Of a stretch of DNA of 64,000 bases, positions 50,391 through 64,000 are shown in pieces; the first letter of the stretch is position 1, and the number at the start of each line of letters is the position of its first letter. This DNA is from Xenorhabdus cabanillasii (GTDB taxonomy: Bacteria > Pseudomonadota > Gammaproteobacteria > Enterobacterales > Enterobacteriaceae). A program made the position numbers and the translations under genes. The DNA lies in assembly GCF_003386665.1 (NCBI RefSeq), contig NZ_QTUB01000001.1, positions 4,271,623 through 4,335,622 on the forward strand. Reading direction: 5' to 3'. A model generated the notes under the pieces. It saw nothing but the letters and a program-made list of their open reading frames with translations. It made no database searches and was not told where the DNA came from.

Positions 50391-50425
50391 TAAGGCCCTG
50401 ATTGAAAAACCAGGGCCTTATTTAT
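50391..50425. terminator. Bidirectional terminator between lipase and yfiF
   Basis: TAAGGCCCTG (50391-50400) pairs with CAGGGCCTTA (50411-50420) and is followed by TTTAT. It serves the converging lipase and yfiF transcripts. Confidence 0.85.
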
Positions 50426-50450
50426 AAAAGAAACTATATTAAATCATTTA

Positions 50451-51470
50451 TCAAACTTTATTCTGGCGCCACCATTCCGCCAGCATAATACCGGTAGCAA
50501 CAGAAACGTTCAGGCTTTCTACTTGACCCGTACCACCAATTGAAAGACGGATATCACCATCTTCCCAAACACTATCACTCAGGCCATCACTTTCCTGCCC
50601 CAATACCAAAACCATTTTTTCAGGCAGCCTGGCTTCTGTCAGCTTGGTACTTCCTTTATGGCTTGAAGTAGTTACGATGGTGTAGCCTGCATCACGGAAT
50701 TGACTCAGTGTGATTGTAAGATCATTAACCTCAATACCTTTAATGTGCTCAGCTCCCCCCTCAGCAGTACGGACTGCCGCACCGGATTCCAGCATCGCTG
50801 TATCGTGCAATATCATACCCTGTATGCCAAAATGGGCACAGCTACGCATAATTGCACCGAGATTATGCGGGTTACCCACACTTTCCAATGCCAGAACACA
50901 GTCTTTCGCTGGAGCTTGCTGTAAATAAGTTTCGGCTTCCAAACCATTACGCTTTTTGATCAGGAAACAGACACCACCATGATGCTCCGTTCCTGATGCT
51001 TTGCTCAATTCTTCATCGTCGACCACATGATAAGCCTTGCGATTTGCCGCCATCCATTTCAGAGCGTCACGGAAGCGGGGAGTTACCGACTGGACAAACC
51101 ATGCCCTGACAATAGCTTCTGGACGATTTTGGAACATTGCCTGACAAGCATTTTCACCATAGATCCGGGTTTCTTCCAACCGTTGACGGCGAAGCTGTTC
51201 AGGGTCGATCTGACTTCTACCGCTAATGCCGCCATGATCAGGTTTTGATTCTTCCCCTACCGGACGGGAAACCGTTCTCCAGGGAGAATGATCCTTTGAA
51301 CGCTGAGGGCGTTCATTGTCACGTCGTCTGCCTCCTTGTTCACGTCCTTTACCAGACTGACGGTTATTGCTGTTACGACGATCGTTATTATTACGACTGT
51401 CACTCTTGTCCTCACTACGGACATACATCACTTTGACTTTGCCACTTTTACCACTATAGGAATCGTTCAT
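50451..51470 (-). CDS. yfiF: SpoU-family RNA methyltransferase YfiF
   Basis: The 339-residue protein is the homologue of E. coli YfiF (345 residues), a predicted 2'-O-ribose methyltransferase of unknown RNA target. The first 85 residues are a disordered tail rich in Arg, Asn, Ser, Gly and Lys that should bind RNA. The substrate-binding domain follows, then the SPOUT domain with [20 protein letters not shown] (motif 1, near residues 194-213), [13 protein letters not shown] (motif 2, near 285-297) and [15 protein letters not shown] (motif 3, near 320-334). It diverges from tapT. The trxC gene found next to it in E. coli is absent. Confidence 0.93.
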   Translation of the reverse strand: MNDSYSGKSGKVKVMYVRSEDKSDSRNNNDRRNSNNRQSGKGREQGGRRRDNERPQRSKDHSPWRTVSRPVGEESKPDHGGISGRSQIDPEQLRRQRLEETRIYGENACQAMFQNRPEAIVRAWFVQSVTPRFRDALKWMAANRKAYHVVDDEELSKASGTEHHGGVCFLIKKRNGLEAETYLQQAPAKDCVLALESVGNPHNLGAIMRSCAHFGIQGMILHDTAMLESGAAVRTAEGGAEHIKGIEVNDLTITLSQFRDAGYTIVTTSSHKGSTKLTEARLPEKMVLVLGQESDGLSDSVWEDGDIRLSIGGTGQVESLNVSVATGIMLAEWWRQNKV

Positions 51471-51604
51471 TTATTTCTCCAACTTCGCTATGGCGCGAAG
51501 ATTACCCGATGTTCGCGCCCGAAGCTACCTCTGGCAACGACAATCCATTAAAATATCCGCCAATTTTCTACTGGTTTTATTCATGAACATTTTTGAGTTC
51601 TTAA

Positions 51605-52282
51605 ATGAGAAATAACAACGCCGTTTATCAGCTTCGCCAACATCGCCTTGCCCGCTCTACCCGTCCTTTTCAAGCAAGAGGCTGCCGAGTTCAGCGTTGC
51701 ACTTATTGTTTATTGCCCCAAAAAAGATGCCTGTGTGAAAAAATCTCACCCGTAAAAGCGGCCAGCCGCTTTTGCCTCATCATGTTTGATACTGAACCTA
51801 TGAAGCCTAGCAATACAGGTAAGCTCATTGCAGATGTTCTACCTGATACTGATGCTTTTCTCTGGTCAAGAACCGAGCCTGATCAACGCATGCTTGAAAT
51901 ACTGCGTGATCCAACGCGACAACCTTATCTGATTTTTCCGGAAAGTTACGCCACACCACCTCGTACTGTGTATCAACAACTGCCAGATAATCAGAAAGCA
52001 CCACTGTTTATTATATTGGATGGTACTTGGCCTGAAGCAAGAAAAATGTTTCGCAAAAGTCCATACTTGGATGATATTCCTCTATTATCAATCAACAGTA
52101 TTGCTAAAATGGATTATTTACTCCGAATGCCATCAAGAAAAGAGCAGCATTGTACTGCGGAAGTTGCCGCCGCCGCTCTGGAGCTGGCTAATGATTTTGA
52201 GGCTTCTCAACAATTACTCACCCATTTCAATCAATTTCGTGAACAATATCTGGCAGGAAAATCGAATCATCCGGCGGAGTAA
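51605..52282 (+). CDS. tapT: tRNA-uridine aminocarboxypropyltransferase TapT (YfiP)
   Basis: TapT makes acp3U at position 47 of tRNAs, using SAM as the aminocarboxypropyl donor. The 225-residue protein is a DTW-domain member; the motif appears as DGTWPEARK near residues 139-147. N-terminal cysteines in CTYCLLPQKRCLCE look like a small metal site. Length matches E. coli YfiP (about 232). It is followed 115 bases later by patZ, the E. coli order. Confidence 0.93.
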   Translation: MRNNNAVYQLRQHRLARSTRPFQARGCRVQRCTYCLLPQKRCLCEKISPVKAASRFCLIMFDTEPMKPSNTGKLIADVLPDTDAFLWSRTEPDQRMLEILRDPTRQPYLIFPESYATPPRTVYQQLPDNQKAPLFIILDGTWPEARKMFRKSPYLDDIPLLSINSIAKMDYLLRMPSRKEQHCTAEVAAAALELANDFEASQQLLTHFNQFREQYLAGKSNHPAE

Positions 52283-52397
52283 GTCACAGTAATTCTTGCC
52301 AATCACAGCTAAAGTTATTCATAAAAATGGTTCAATTAAAGGTGATTGTTTATTGAAGTAATTATTTATTCAATGACAGTTAATAAGGAGATGAAAA

Positions 52398-55040
52398 ATG
52401 AGCCAGCGTGGACTTGAAGCATTGTTACATCCCAAATCTATTGCCGTTATTGGGGCATCTGAAAAACCCGAAAAAGCCAGCTCAACATTGATGCGGAATT
52501 TGTTAACTGGAAACTTTAAGGGACCGATTCTTCCTGTCACGCCTAATAAAAGCGCTGTTCTCGGTGTGCTGGCTTATCCTTCTATCGATAAATTACCATT
52601 AACGCCCGATCTGGCTGTCATATGTACTCACCACAGCCGCAATTTGCCGTTATTGGAACAATTGACCAGACTGGGCTGTAAAACTGTTATCATTCTTTCA
52701 TCACCAGTATCACAGTTTGCTGAACTAAAACAATATAGCCAAAAATATCATATCCGGATCCTTGGCCCTAATAGCCTCGGCATTTTGGCTCCATGGATCG
52801 GATTGAACGCCAGTTTCTCGCCTATTCCTATTCTCAAGGGAAAGCTGGCATTTATTTCACAATCAGCAGCAATATCCAATACGATTCTGGACTGGGCGAA
52901 CCATCGCAATATTGGTTTTTCATATTTCATTGCATTGGGTGATAGTGTTGATATTGATATTGATGATCTGCTCGACTTTTTAGCGCGGGATGGTAAAACC
53001 AGCGCGATTCTACTGCACCTTGAGCACATTAACGATGCTCGACGGTTTCTGTCTGCTTCACGAAGTGCATCACGCAATAAACCCATTCTGGTTGTAAAAA
53101 GCAGCCGTACCCGTAAAGCTCAACAATTACTAGGAGAACAGCAGAATTTCGATGTAGCCTATGACGCAGCAATCCAACGGGCAGGGTTACTGCGTGTACA
53201 GGATACACATGAAATGTTTTCTGCCGTGGAGACGTTAAGCTTTATGCGTCCGTTACGTGGAGAACGCCTGCTAATTGTCAGTAATGGAGCCGCACCTGCT
53301 GCTATGGCGCTGGATGAACTCCTCAGGAGAACCGGTAAACTAGCGGTTCTGGAGGACGAAACAATTGTTAAATTATCTGGTGTACTGCCTGAAGCACAGA
53401 CTTTACGCAACCCTCTGGATCTGGGAGACAGTTCATCAACCGAACAATATATCGCTGCCCTGAAACTACTGTTAGATAGCCGTAGCTATGATGCCTTACT
53501 GTTGATTCATTCTCCCTGTGCCATTTCCCATAGCATGCAGACAGCAGTTAACGTCATTAAGGCTGTTAAAGAGCATCCTCGTGGAAAATGGCTCACAATC
53601 TTTACTAATTGGTGTGGTGAATATTCTTCATTAGAAGCGAGGCGGTTATTCAGTGAAGCGGGTATCCCAACCTACCGTACACCAGAAGGCGCAGTGACAG
53701 CTTTTATGCATATGGTGGAATATCAACGTAACCAGAAACAACTCAAAGAAACCCCTGCCCTGCCAATAGGTATCACATCAGATACTGCACACGCCCACGA
53801 TTGCATCCAGCAAGCCCTTAATAGTGGCAATACTCAGCTGGATACCCATGAAGTACAGTCTATTCTTGAAGCCTACGGCCTAAATACTTTACCTACATGG
53901 ATTGCTCACTCCAGTGATGATGCAGTCAATATTGCGGAAAAAATTGGCTATCCCGTAGCACTGAAATTGCGTTCTCCCGATATTCCTCACAAATCAGAAG
54001 TTCAAGGGGTCATGCTCTATCTGCGTAATGCCGGAGAAGTTAAAACAGCAACTCAGGCCATTATTGAACGTGTGAAACAGAATTTTCCACAAGCCAGAAT
54101 TTATGGTCTATTGGTACAAAACATGGCAAACCGAGCTGGTGCGCAAGAGTTGAGAGTTGCCATTGAACAAGATGAGATATTTGGCCCTTTAATTATGCTT
54201 GGAGAAGGTGGCATAGATTGGGTTAATGAAACTCAGGCTGCCGTCGCCCTACCGCCTCTCAATATGGCATTGGCTCGTTATTTGGTCATTCAGGCTATTA
54301 AAGGAGGTAAAATAAAATCTGGCGGTTCACTGCAACCATTGGATATCCCTGCTCTAAGTCAATTATTAGTTAGGGTATCCAACTTACTGATCGATTGCCC
54401 CCAAATCACTCGTATGCATATCCATCCGTTATTGGCATCAGGCAGTGAATTCACACTACTGGATGTAACAATGGAGTTAACACCCATCACTGATGATCAC
54501 CGAAATCGACTGGCAATTCGCCCTTATCCCAATGAACTGGAAGAAACCATTTATATCAGAGATGATTTTGCATGTTTACTGCGCCCAATTCTGCCGGAAG
54601 ATGAACCGTTACTAAAAGAATTTATCGAACAGGTAACGAAAGAAGATCTTTATTATCGCTATTTTAGTGAGATCAGTGAATTCACTCACGATGACCTCGC
54701 CAATATGACCCAAATTGATTATGACCGTGAAATGGCGTTTGTTGCGATACGCCATCCAACAACCAAACCGGAAATTATTGGTGTCGCCCGTGCTATGGCT
54801 GATCCGGATAATATCGAAGCAGAATTTGCTGTGTTAGTGCGATCAGATTTGAAAGGGATTACGTTAGGATATCAGCTCATGACCAAATTAATTCACTACA
54901 CGAAAGAACATGGCATTCAGGTATTAACCGCTATCACTATGCCAGAAAATCGTAATATGATCCGACTTGCCAAAAAACTGGGCTTTGCCATTGATATCCA
55001 ATTAGAAGAGGGAATTGTCAATCTTGTCTTAAAACTTTAG
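52398..55040 (+). CDS. patZ: Protein lysine acetyltransferase PatZ (Pka, YfiQ)
   Basis: PatZ acetylates lysines of proteins such as acetyl-CoA synthetase, switching off acetate use. The 880-residue protein (886 in E. coli) has an N-terminal CoA-binding domain like that of NDP-forming acyl-CoA synthetases (SIAVIGASEKPEKASSTL near residues 14-31), a ligase-like middle, an ATP-grasp-like segment near 485-700 and a C-terminal GNAT domain (about residues 725-880) with KGITLGYQLMTKLI as the acetyl-CoA loop. AAGGAG precedes the ATG. The NDP-ligase half is thought to be regulatory, not catalytic. Confidence 0.95.
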   Translation: MSQRGLEALLHPKSIAVIGASEKPEKASSTLMRNLLTGNFKGPILPVTPNKSAVLGVLAYPSIDKLPLTPDLAVICTHHSRNLPLLEQLTRLGCKTVIILSSPVSQFAELKQYSQKYHIRILGPNSLGILAPWIGLNASFSPIPILKGKLAFISQSAAISNTILDWANHRNIGFSYFIALGDSVDIDIDDLLDFLARDGKTSAILLHLEHINDARRFLSASRSASRNKPILVVKSSRTRKAQQLLGEQQNFDVAYDAAIQRAGLLRVQDTHEMFSAVETLSFMRPLRGERLLIVSNGAAPAAMALDELLRRTGKLAVLEDETIVKLSGVLPEAQTLRNPLDLGDSSSTEQYIAALKLLLDSRSYDALLLIHSPCAISHSMQTAVNVIKAVKEHPRGKWLTIFTNWCGEYSSLEARRLFSEAGIPTYRTPEGAVTAFMHMVEYQRNQKQLKETPALPIGITSDTAHAHDCIQQALNSGNTQLDTHEVQSILEAYGLNTLPTWIAHSSDDAVNIAEKIGYPVALKLRSPDIPHKSEVQGVMLYLRNAGEVKTATQAIIERVKQNFPQARIYGLLVQNMANRAGAQELRVAIEQDEIFGPLIMLGEGGIDWVNETQAAVALPPLNMALARYLVIQAIKGGKIKSGGSLQPLDIPALSQLLVRVSNLLIDCPQITRMHIHPLLASGSEFTLLDVTMELTPITDDHRNRLAIRPYPNELEETIYIRDDFACLLRPILPEDEPLLKEFIEQVTKEDLYYRYFSEISEFTHDDLANMTQIDYDREMAFVAIRHPTTKPEIIGVARAMADPDNIEAEFAVLVRSDLKGITLGYQLMTKLIHYTKEHGIQVLTAITMPENRNMIRLAKKLGFAIDIQLEEGIVNLVLKL

Positions 55041-55254
55041 TCGCCAGAACCTTAAGGTAAATAAGAATAGCGAAAGACAGGCTCAAACCGACTCCTTACT
55101 TCGTGATGGATCGCACAGACTTAAAGCAATCAGCAATAGAAAGTTAATTCATACTCACAATTAACCGAACTAATGGTATTATCGCCGGATCATTTTGATT
55201 CATAACATTACGATGGAACGCCAACCATCAAACTAAGAGAAAAATCGCACTGTG

Positions 55255-56610
55255 ATGTTGTCCAAATTTAAACAAGCAAAACACCAACAACACCTTGCAC
55301 AACTGCCTAAATTACCGCAGTCAGTTGCTGACATTGAAACCCTTTATCAGTCTAAAGAGTTTCGCAGCACCTTACTGGAACGCATTGAAGGCGCTAAAAA
55401 GCATATTTATATCGTCGCATTATATTTAGAGCATGACGACGCTGGGCAAGATATTTTAACAGCACTGTATGAGGCCAAGCAAAAGCGGCCTGAACTGGAT
55501 ATCAAAATTCTGGTCGACTGGCATCGTGCCCAGCGCGGTCGTATTGGTGCTGGAGCCACTGTAACAAACGCAGATTGGTACTGTTCTATGGCTGAAAAAT
55601 ATCCTGACATTCATATCCCCACCCTTGGTATTCCTGTAAATACCCGTGAAGCGTTAGGCGTCTTGCACCTCAAAGGCTTTATCTTTGACGATACTGTTAT
55701 TTATAGTGGTGCCAGCATTAATAACGTCTACTTACACCGCCACGAAAAATATCGCTACGATCGCTATCATCTACTGCACAACGCTAAACTTGCAGCTATC
55801 ATGAAGCAGTTTATTGACGACAACATTATTTCTGCCGATGCAGTCAATAACTTGGCTTCCCGAGCTCGCCCTCGTAGCCTTGAAATTAAAAACTTTATCA
55901 GGCAATTCCGCACTTCCTTGCGTAGTGCTACATATCATGTCGAAAACCAGGCTTCAAATGACGAACTTGCAATAACACCACTCGTTGGATTGGGCAAAAA
56001 GAATTCTCTGAATAAGACAATCTGTCATCTGATCGCCAGTACAGAAAAGAAAGTAGTAATCTGTACTCCTTACTTCAACTTACCAGCAGTATTGGTTCGT
56101 TCTATTGCAAGATTGTTGCGGCAGGGGAAACAGGTCGAAATTATCATTGGTGATAAAACAGCCAATGATTTTTATATTCCACCGGAAGAGCCTTTTAAGA
56201 TTATTGGTGCCTTGCCCTATCTGTATGAGATTAACTTACGCCGTTTCACCAATCGGCTACAACGTTTTATCGATAGCCAGCAATTAACTATCCGGTTATG
56301 GAAAGACGAAGATAATACCTATCATTTAAAGGGTGTCTGGGTTGATAACAAATGGCAATTGATTACAGGTAATAACCTCAATCCACGTGCATGGGGGCTT
56401 GATTTGGAAAATGCCATTCTCATTCATGATCCCCACCAGAAAATGCACACACAACGCTCTTTGGAACTAAATTGCATTCGTTCTCATACAAAAATCATCA
56501 ATAATTATCAAGAGTTGGATAGTATACAACTTTATCCTGTCAAAGTTCGTAAATTAATACGTCGTTTACGCCGTATCCGTGTTGATAGGTTAATCAGCAG
56601 AATATTGTAA
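55255..56610 (+). CDS. pssA: Phosphatidylserine synthase PssA
   Basis: PssA makes phosphatidylserine from CDP-diacylglycerol and serine, the step toward phosphatidylethanolamine. From the ATG at 55255 it has 451 residues, as in E. coli; a GTG one codon earlier is not needed. It belongs to the phospholipase D superfamily, with HKD-type motifs HLKGFIFDD near residue 138 and HLKGVWVDN near 357. The C-terminus is strongly basic (VRKLIRRLRRIRVDRLIS), fitting its loose binding to ribosomes and membranes. A terminator follows. Confidence 0.97.
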   Translation: MLSKFKQAKHQQHLAQLPKLPQSVADIETLYQSKEFRSTLLERIEGAKKHIYIVALYLEHDDAGQDILTALYEAKQKRPELDIKILVDWHRAQRGRIGAGATVTNADWYCSMAEKYPDIHIPTLGIPVNTREALGVLHLKGFIFDDTVIYSGASINNVYLHRHEKYRYDRYHLLHNAKLAAIMKQFIDDNIISADAVNNLASRARPRSLEIKNFIRQFRTSLRSATYHVENQASNDELAITPLVGLGKKNSLNKTICHLIASTEKKVVICTPYFNLPAVLVRSIARLLRQGKQVEIIIGDKTANDFYIPPEEPFKIIGALPYLYEINLRRFTNRLQRFIDSQQLTIRLWKDEDNTYHLKGVWVDNKWQLITGNNLNPRAWGLDLENAILIHDPHQKMHTQRSLELNCIRSHTKIINNYQELDSIQLYPVKVRKLIRRLRRIRVDRLISRIL

Positions 56611-56635
56611 ATAGATAAATAATTATCAAAATATT

Positions 56636-56665
56636 AATCCCTTCTTAATTAAAGAAGGGATTTTT
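56636..56665 (+). terminator. Terminator after pssA
   Basis: AATCCCTTCTT (56636-56646) pairs with AAGAAGGGATT (56652-56662), followed by further T. Confidence 0.85.
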
Positions 56666-56724
56666 GTATCTTATTTATCAAATCGCTATTATTTATTAAA
56701 TTATAAACGATAGCGTAAATTACA

Positions 56725-57078
56725 ATGAAAAAATCCATCACCAATAAAATCAAACATGTATTAATAACATTTTCTCTCTTATCCACTACTGCTTGTTCTA
56801 ATATGCATCAGGCCAATGATACCTGGACAGGTAGAGACAAAGCCCAGCATTTTCTATTTTCTGCCGTAATAGCCGCCGCAGGAAACGCTTATGGTGATCA
56901 CCAAAACTGGAAACATCGGGAAAGTGTGCAATTCGGCCTGTTACTGTCAATTAGTCTTGGTGCAGCAAAAGAATTTTATGATAGCCGTCCTGCTGGAACA
57001 GGGTGGAGTTGGCAAGACTTTGTTTACGATATAGCGGGAGCCATAACTGGTTATAGCTTGTATCAATCCTTGAAATAG
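56725..57078 (+). CDS. yfiM: YfiM-family lipoprotein
   Basis: The 117-residue protein is a short lipoprotein similar to E. coli YfiM (about 107 residues). The signal ends LSTTAC with the acylated Cys at residue 24. Conserved stretches are GRDKAQHFLFSAVIAAAGN near residues 37-55 and AAKEFYDSRPAGTGWSWQD near 80-98. The two hydrophobic stretches suggest further membrane contact. Its function is not known. It has the same position after pssA in E. coli, where kgtP lies between it and the rRNA operon; kgtP is absent here. Confidence 0.9.
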   Translation: MKKSITNKIKHVLITFSLLSTTACSNMHQANDTWTGRDKAQHFLFSAVIAAAGNAYGDHQNWKHRESVQFGLLLSISLGAAKEFYDSRPAGTGWSWQDFVYDIAGAITGYSLYQSLK

Positions 57079-57144
57079 TCTGATAATTATATTTATGAAC
57101 TATCCTCTAAATTAAAAGAATATTTTTCTATTTTCATAACGCAA

Positions 57145-57172
57145 AAAAGCCATCCGTCACCGGATGGCTTTT
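57145..57172. terminator. Bidirectional terminator between yfiM and the rRNA operon
   Basis: AAAAGCCATCCG (57145-57156) pairs with CGGATGGCTTTT (57161-57172) around TCAC. It ends the rRNA operon on the minus strand and yfiM on the plus strand. Confidence 0.9.
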
Positions 57173-57184
57173 CTGACTAAATCA

Positions 57185-57304
57185 ATGTCTGGCAGTGCCC
57201 TACTCTCGCATGGGGAGACCCCACACTACCATCGGCGCGCCGGCGTTTCACTGCTGAGTTCGGCATGGGGTCAGGTGGGACCACCGCGCTATTGCCGCCA
57301 GACA
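57185..57304 (-). rRNA. rrf: 5S ribosomal RNA
   Basis: The 120-base minus-strand sequence begins TGTCTGGCGGCAATAGCGCG and contains CCCACCTGACCCCATGCC, the conserved 5S loop. Ends pair as TGTCTGGC and GCCAGACA. Length equals E. coli 5S. Confidence 0.95.
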
Positions 57305-57400
57305 AATCCTGTATTCAATCCTGAACAAGCTGATGACGCTATGTGTCTTTCTCTGAAACTGTTTTCGTCTCTTGGCCCCAAAACACCTTCGGTGTTGTCA

Positions 57401-60308
<2,908 letters not shown>

Positions 60309-60408
60309 TCACAACCCGAAGGTGTCTTCGAATTGGAGTATGTTGAGAGACGCATCAATATCGTCAATGACCCTATTGATGGTTTCAAATTTTCAGCTTG
60401 TTCCAGAT

Positions 60409-60420
60409 TGTTAAAGAGCA
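60409..60420 (-). promoter_or_regulatory. boxA antitermination site in the 16S-23S spacer
   Basis: The minus strand reads TGCTCTTTAACA, the exact boxA consensus for the Nus/SuhB antitermination complex, upstream of 23S. Confidence 0.85.
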
Positions 60421-60497
60421 AATATTGCTAAACTGACTCGCAAGTCACGCTTAACAATATCGGTTGACGCCGGCTTTCACCCGGGGCCTGAGCAAAG

Positions 60498-60573
60498 TGG
60501 CGTCCCCTAGGGGATTCGAACCCCTGTTACCGCCGTGAAAGGGCGGTGTCCTAGGCCTCTAGACGAAGGGGAC
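60498..60573 (-). tRNA. gltT: tRNA-Glu (anticodon TTC)
   Basis: The 76-base tRNA starts GTCCCCTTCGTCTAGAGG and ends with encoded CCA. The anticodon loop CTTTCAC gives TTC. GGTTCGAATCC forms the T arm. It lies in the 16S-23S spacer, the single-tRNA arrangement of E. coli rrnB, C, E and G. The gene symbol is a generic choice (gltW in E. coli rrnG). Confidence 0.96.
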
Positions 60574-60655
60574 AGTCAGTCTCTTCGCAGACGCTTGCTC
60601 GTCTTACAGTCATCAGACAATCTGTGTGAACACTCACAAGTTACCATCATTTGGT

Positions 60656-62199
<1,544 letters not shown>

Positions 62200-62345
62200 A
62201 AAAGTGTTTTGATGCTCAAAGAATTTCACTGTTCAGTATCGCAATGAATTAACTGTTTCAGTCACTCTTCAAGACTTGAATCTTTTTCGCCTTGCGGCGT
62301 TTGATCGTGTCCTGCGAGTGCCCACACAGATTGGTCTGATTAATT

Positions 62346-62356
62346 TGTTAAAGAGC
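62346..62356 (-). promoter_or_regulatory. boxA in the rRNA leader
   Basis: The minus strand reads GCTCTTTAACA, a boxA site between P2 and 16S that allows antitermination. Confidence 0.75.
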
Positions 62357-62395
62357 GTTGGCAGAAGTAATCTCTCTTCTTGCCTGAGGTGGTGT

Positions 62396-62423
62396 ATGTT
62401 ACGCCTTCCTCTCAGCGTGTCAA
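62396..62423 (-). promoter_or_regulatory. rRNA operon promoter P2
   Basis: On the minus strand -35 TTGACA (62423-62418) and -10 TAACAT (62401-62396) have a 16-base spacer. The spacing and place between P1 and boxA fit the constitutive rrn P2. Confidence 0.65.
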
Positions 62424-62495
62424 GCCTTTATTTTCATGACTTTCAGCTCTTGTCACGCCGATTCATTTGTGTGTTCATCGTGACAACGGAGGCGC

Positions 62496-62523
62496 ATTAT
62501 AGGGACTTTTGCGATACTGACAA
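62496..62523 (-). promoter_or_regulatory. rRNA operon promoter P1
   Basis: On the minus strand -35 TTGTCA (62523-62518) and -10 TATAAT (62501-62496) have a 16-base spacer. The G+C-rich discriminator GCGCCTCC directly follows, the feature that makes rrn P1 sensitive to ppGpp. An A+T-rich UP-like element lies upstream. Confidence 0.85.
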
Positions 62524-62739
62524 CAATTATTTTTAAAAAAACAATTCAATCGACTATTTATCACTCAGAATAAGCTTTTTAGATATATTTTTGACCTAAT
62601 AAATGAAAGAGAGGTGATTTTTTCACCTCTCTTTTATTTTTGTAAGATTTTTTATATTGCTTAACGGCATTACTATTCAATAATTGTCTATAAAAATAAC
62701 CACCTATAGAATATCACAAAGTGAATTGAGTAAAAAACG

Positions 62740-64000
62740 TTATTGCCTTGCAATAATATGATCATTTTCCAAATCTAATGTGACCCAATTTACCTGGCAT
62801 CAATTTCCCTGAAAGGATCTGCTGAGCCAGCGGATTTTCAATCTCTTGCTGGATAGCCCGTTTTAATGGGCGCGCTCCATATACAGGATCAAAACCAGCG
62901 TCACTCAGTTTTTCCAAAGCGGATAGAGTCATTGTGACTTGATAGGCCACGCTCTTCCAAACGTTTATATAGACGCTGCAATTGGATATTCGCAATAGAT
63001 TTCAAATGTTCTTTTCCTAGTGGATGGAATACCACAACTTCATCAACTCGGTTAATGAACTCAGTCTGAAATGGGGCCAACTATCTCCATCACCAGTATC
63101 TTTCATTCCTACCATAATCCAGTGCACCAAAATGTTCCTGAATCATGTCTGAACCTAAGTTAGAGGTCATAATACAACGGTATTTACGAAAATCTACTGT
63201 TCTTCCTTGACCATCAGTCAAGCGACCATCATCCAAGACTTGTAGCAAGATATTGAAACAATCCGGATGAGCTTTTTCAACTTCATCTAATAAAATGACA
63301 GAGTAAGGGGCGACGACGCACTGCTTCTGTCAGATACCTCCTTCTTCATACCCAACATATCCGGGAGGAGCACCCCACTAACCTTGAAACAGCGTGCTTT
63401 TCCATAAATTCAGACATGTCGATACGTACCATTGCATCGTCACTATCAAACAGGGAAATTAGCCAATGCCTTACACAGCTCAGTTTTACCAACCCCTGTT
63501 GGCCCTAAGAACATGAAAGAACCTATCGGGGCGGTTTGGATCAGATAAACCAGCGCGGCTACGGCGAATTGCATTCGACCACAGCATCAACGGCCTCATT
63601 TTGCCCAATTACACGTTTGTGTAATTCATGTTCCATACGCAATAATTTATCTTTTTCACTTTCCAACATTCTGGATACAGGGATTCCCGTCCAGCGAGCA
63701 AGAATTTCAGCAATTTCAGCATCAGTAACTTTATTACGCAGCAGTCTCATTGGATGACTTTCTGCTGTAGTCGCAGCAGTAAGCCGTTTTTCCAACTCAG
63801 GAATTTTTCCGTATGAATTTCTGACATTTTTGCCAAGTCACCGCTACGACGGGCTTTTTCTAACTCAATACGTGCATTTTCTAATTCAGCCTTAATGTTT
63901 TGAGTACCGTAAGCTCGGCTTTTTCTGCTTTCCACTCTTCTTCCAGCTCAGAATATTCCCGTTCTTTTCCACCAGCTCTTCATTCAACATATCCAAACGC
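62740..64000 (-). pseudogene. clpB: ClpB disaggregase, C-terminal part, with many single-base indels
   Basis: ClpB is the Hsp100 disaggregase that works with DnaK. The minus strand encodes the end of the coiled-coil M domain, linker [20 protein letters not shown], second AAA+ domain (Walker A in GPTGVGKTE) and C-terminal domain ([15 protein letters not shown]). The reading frame is broken about ten times, almost always by one base in a short homopolymer. When these are corrected by eye, translation matches E. coli ClpB closely and ends [12 protein letters not shown] at a TAA at 62742-62740. The gene continues past the window end. A read-quality artefact is more likely than true decay. Confidence 0.85.

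Overview
The window is about 64 kb of a gammaproteobacterial chromosome of modest G+C. Gene content and order are enterobacterial. The best fit is the family Morganellaceae, most likely Photorhabdus or its close relative Xenorhabdus. This is inferred from protein similarity to Escherichia coli, the A+T-rich intergenic DNA, a GDSL lipase autotransporter and a hydroxamate siderophore locus. The exact species cannot be fixed from the sequence alone. No prophage, insertion sequence or CRISPR array was seen.

Region 1 (1-23.7 kb) is conserved core sequence in nearly the E. coli order. It runs ybeZ-ybeY-corC-lnt, gltIJKL (glutamate/aspartate ABC importer), leuS-lptE-holA-nadD-rsfS-rlmH-mrdA-mrdB-rlpA-dacA-ybeD, then lipB, lipA, crcB, cspE and ogt. 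Relative to E. coli, cobC, ybeF and tatE are absent, and a reverse-oriented trkH-type potassium transporter sits between ybeD and lipB. A five-unit, 14-bp-period repeat array lies directly in front of gltI.

Region 2 (24.4-32.5 kb) holds proVWX (osmoprotectant importer), a shrunken and fused ygaZ-ygaH remnant, and emrR-emrA-emrB (multidrug efflux). The luxS gene that follows emrB in E. coli is not here.

Region 3 (32.6-50.2 kb) is the accessory part. An iron-acquisition island of ten genes on the minus strand makes, exports-independent of anything visible here, and re-imports a predicted hydroxamate siderophore. One unit encodes an NIS synthetase, a TonB-dependent receptor, a binding protein, two permeases, an ATPase and a FhuF-type reductase, with a good Fur box upstream. 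A second unit encodes a diamine-forming decarboxylase, an N-monooxygenase and an acyltransferase-NIS synthetase fusion (DfoJ-DfoA-DfoC or BibABC type). The second, unfused NIS synthetase is surplus to the known pathway and is the most interesting biochemical feature of the window. Next to the island is a GDSL lipase autotransporter gene broken by one frameshift in an A5 tract.

Region 4 (50.4-64 kb) returns to core order: yfiF, tapT, patZ, pssA, yfiM, then a complete rRNA operon on the minus strand (16S, tRNA-Glu, 23S, 5S) and the 3' part of clpB. The clpB segment contains about ten single-base indels within 1 kb, which looks more like poor sequence quality than gene decay.
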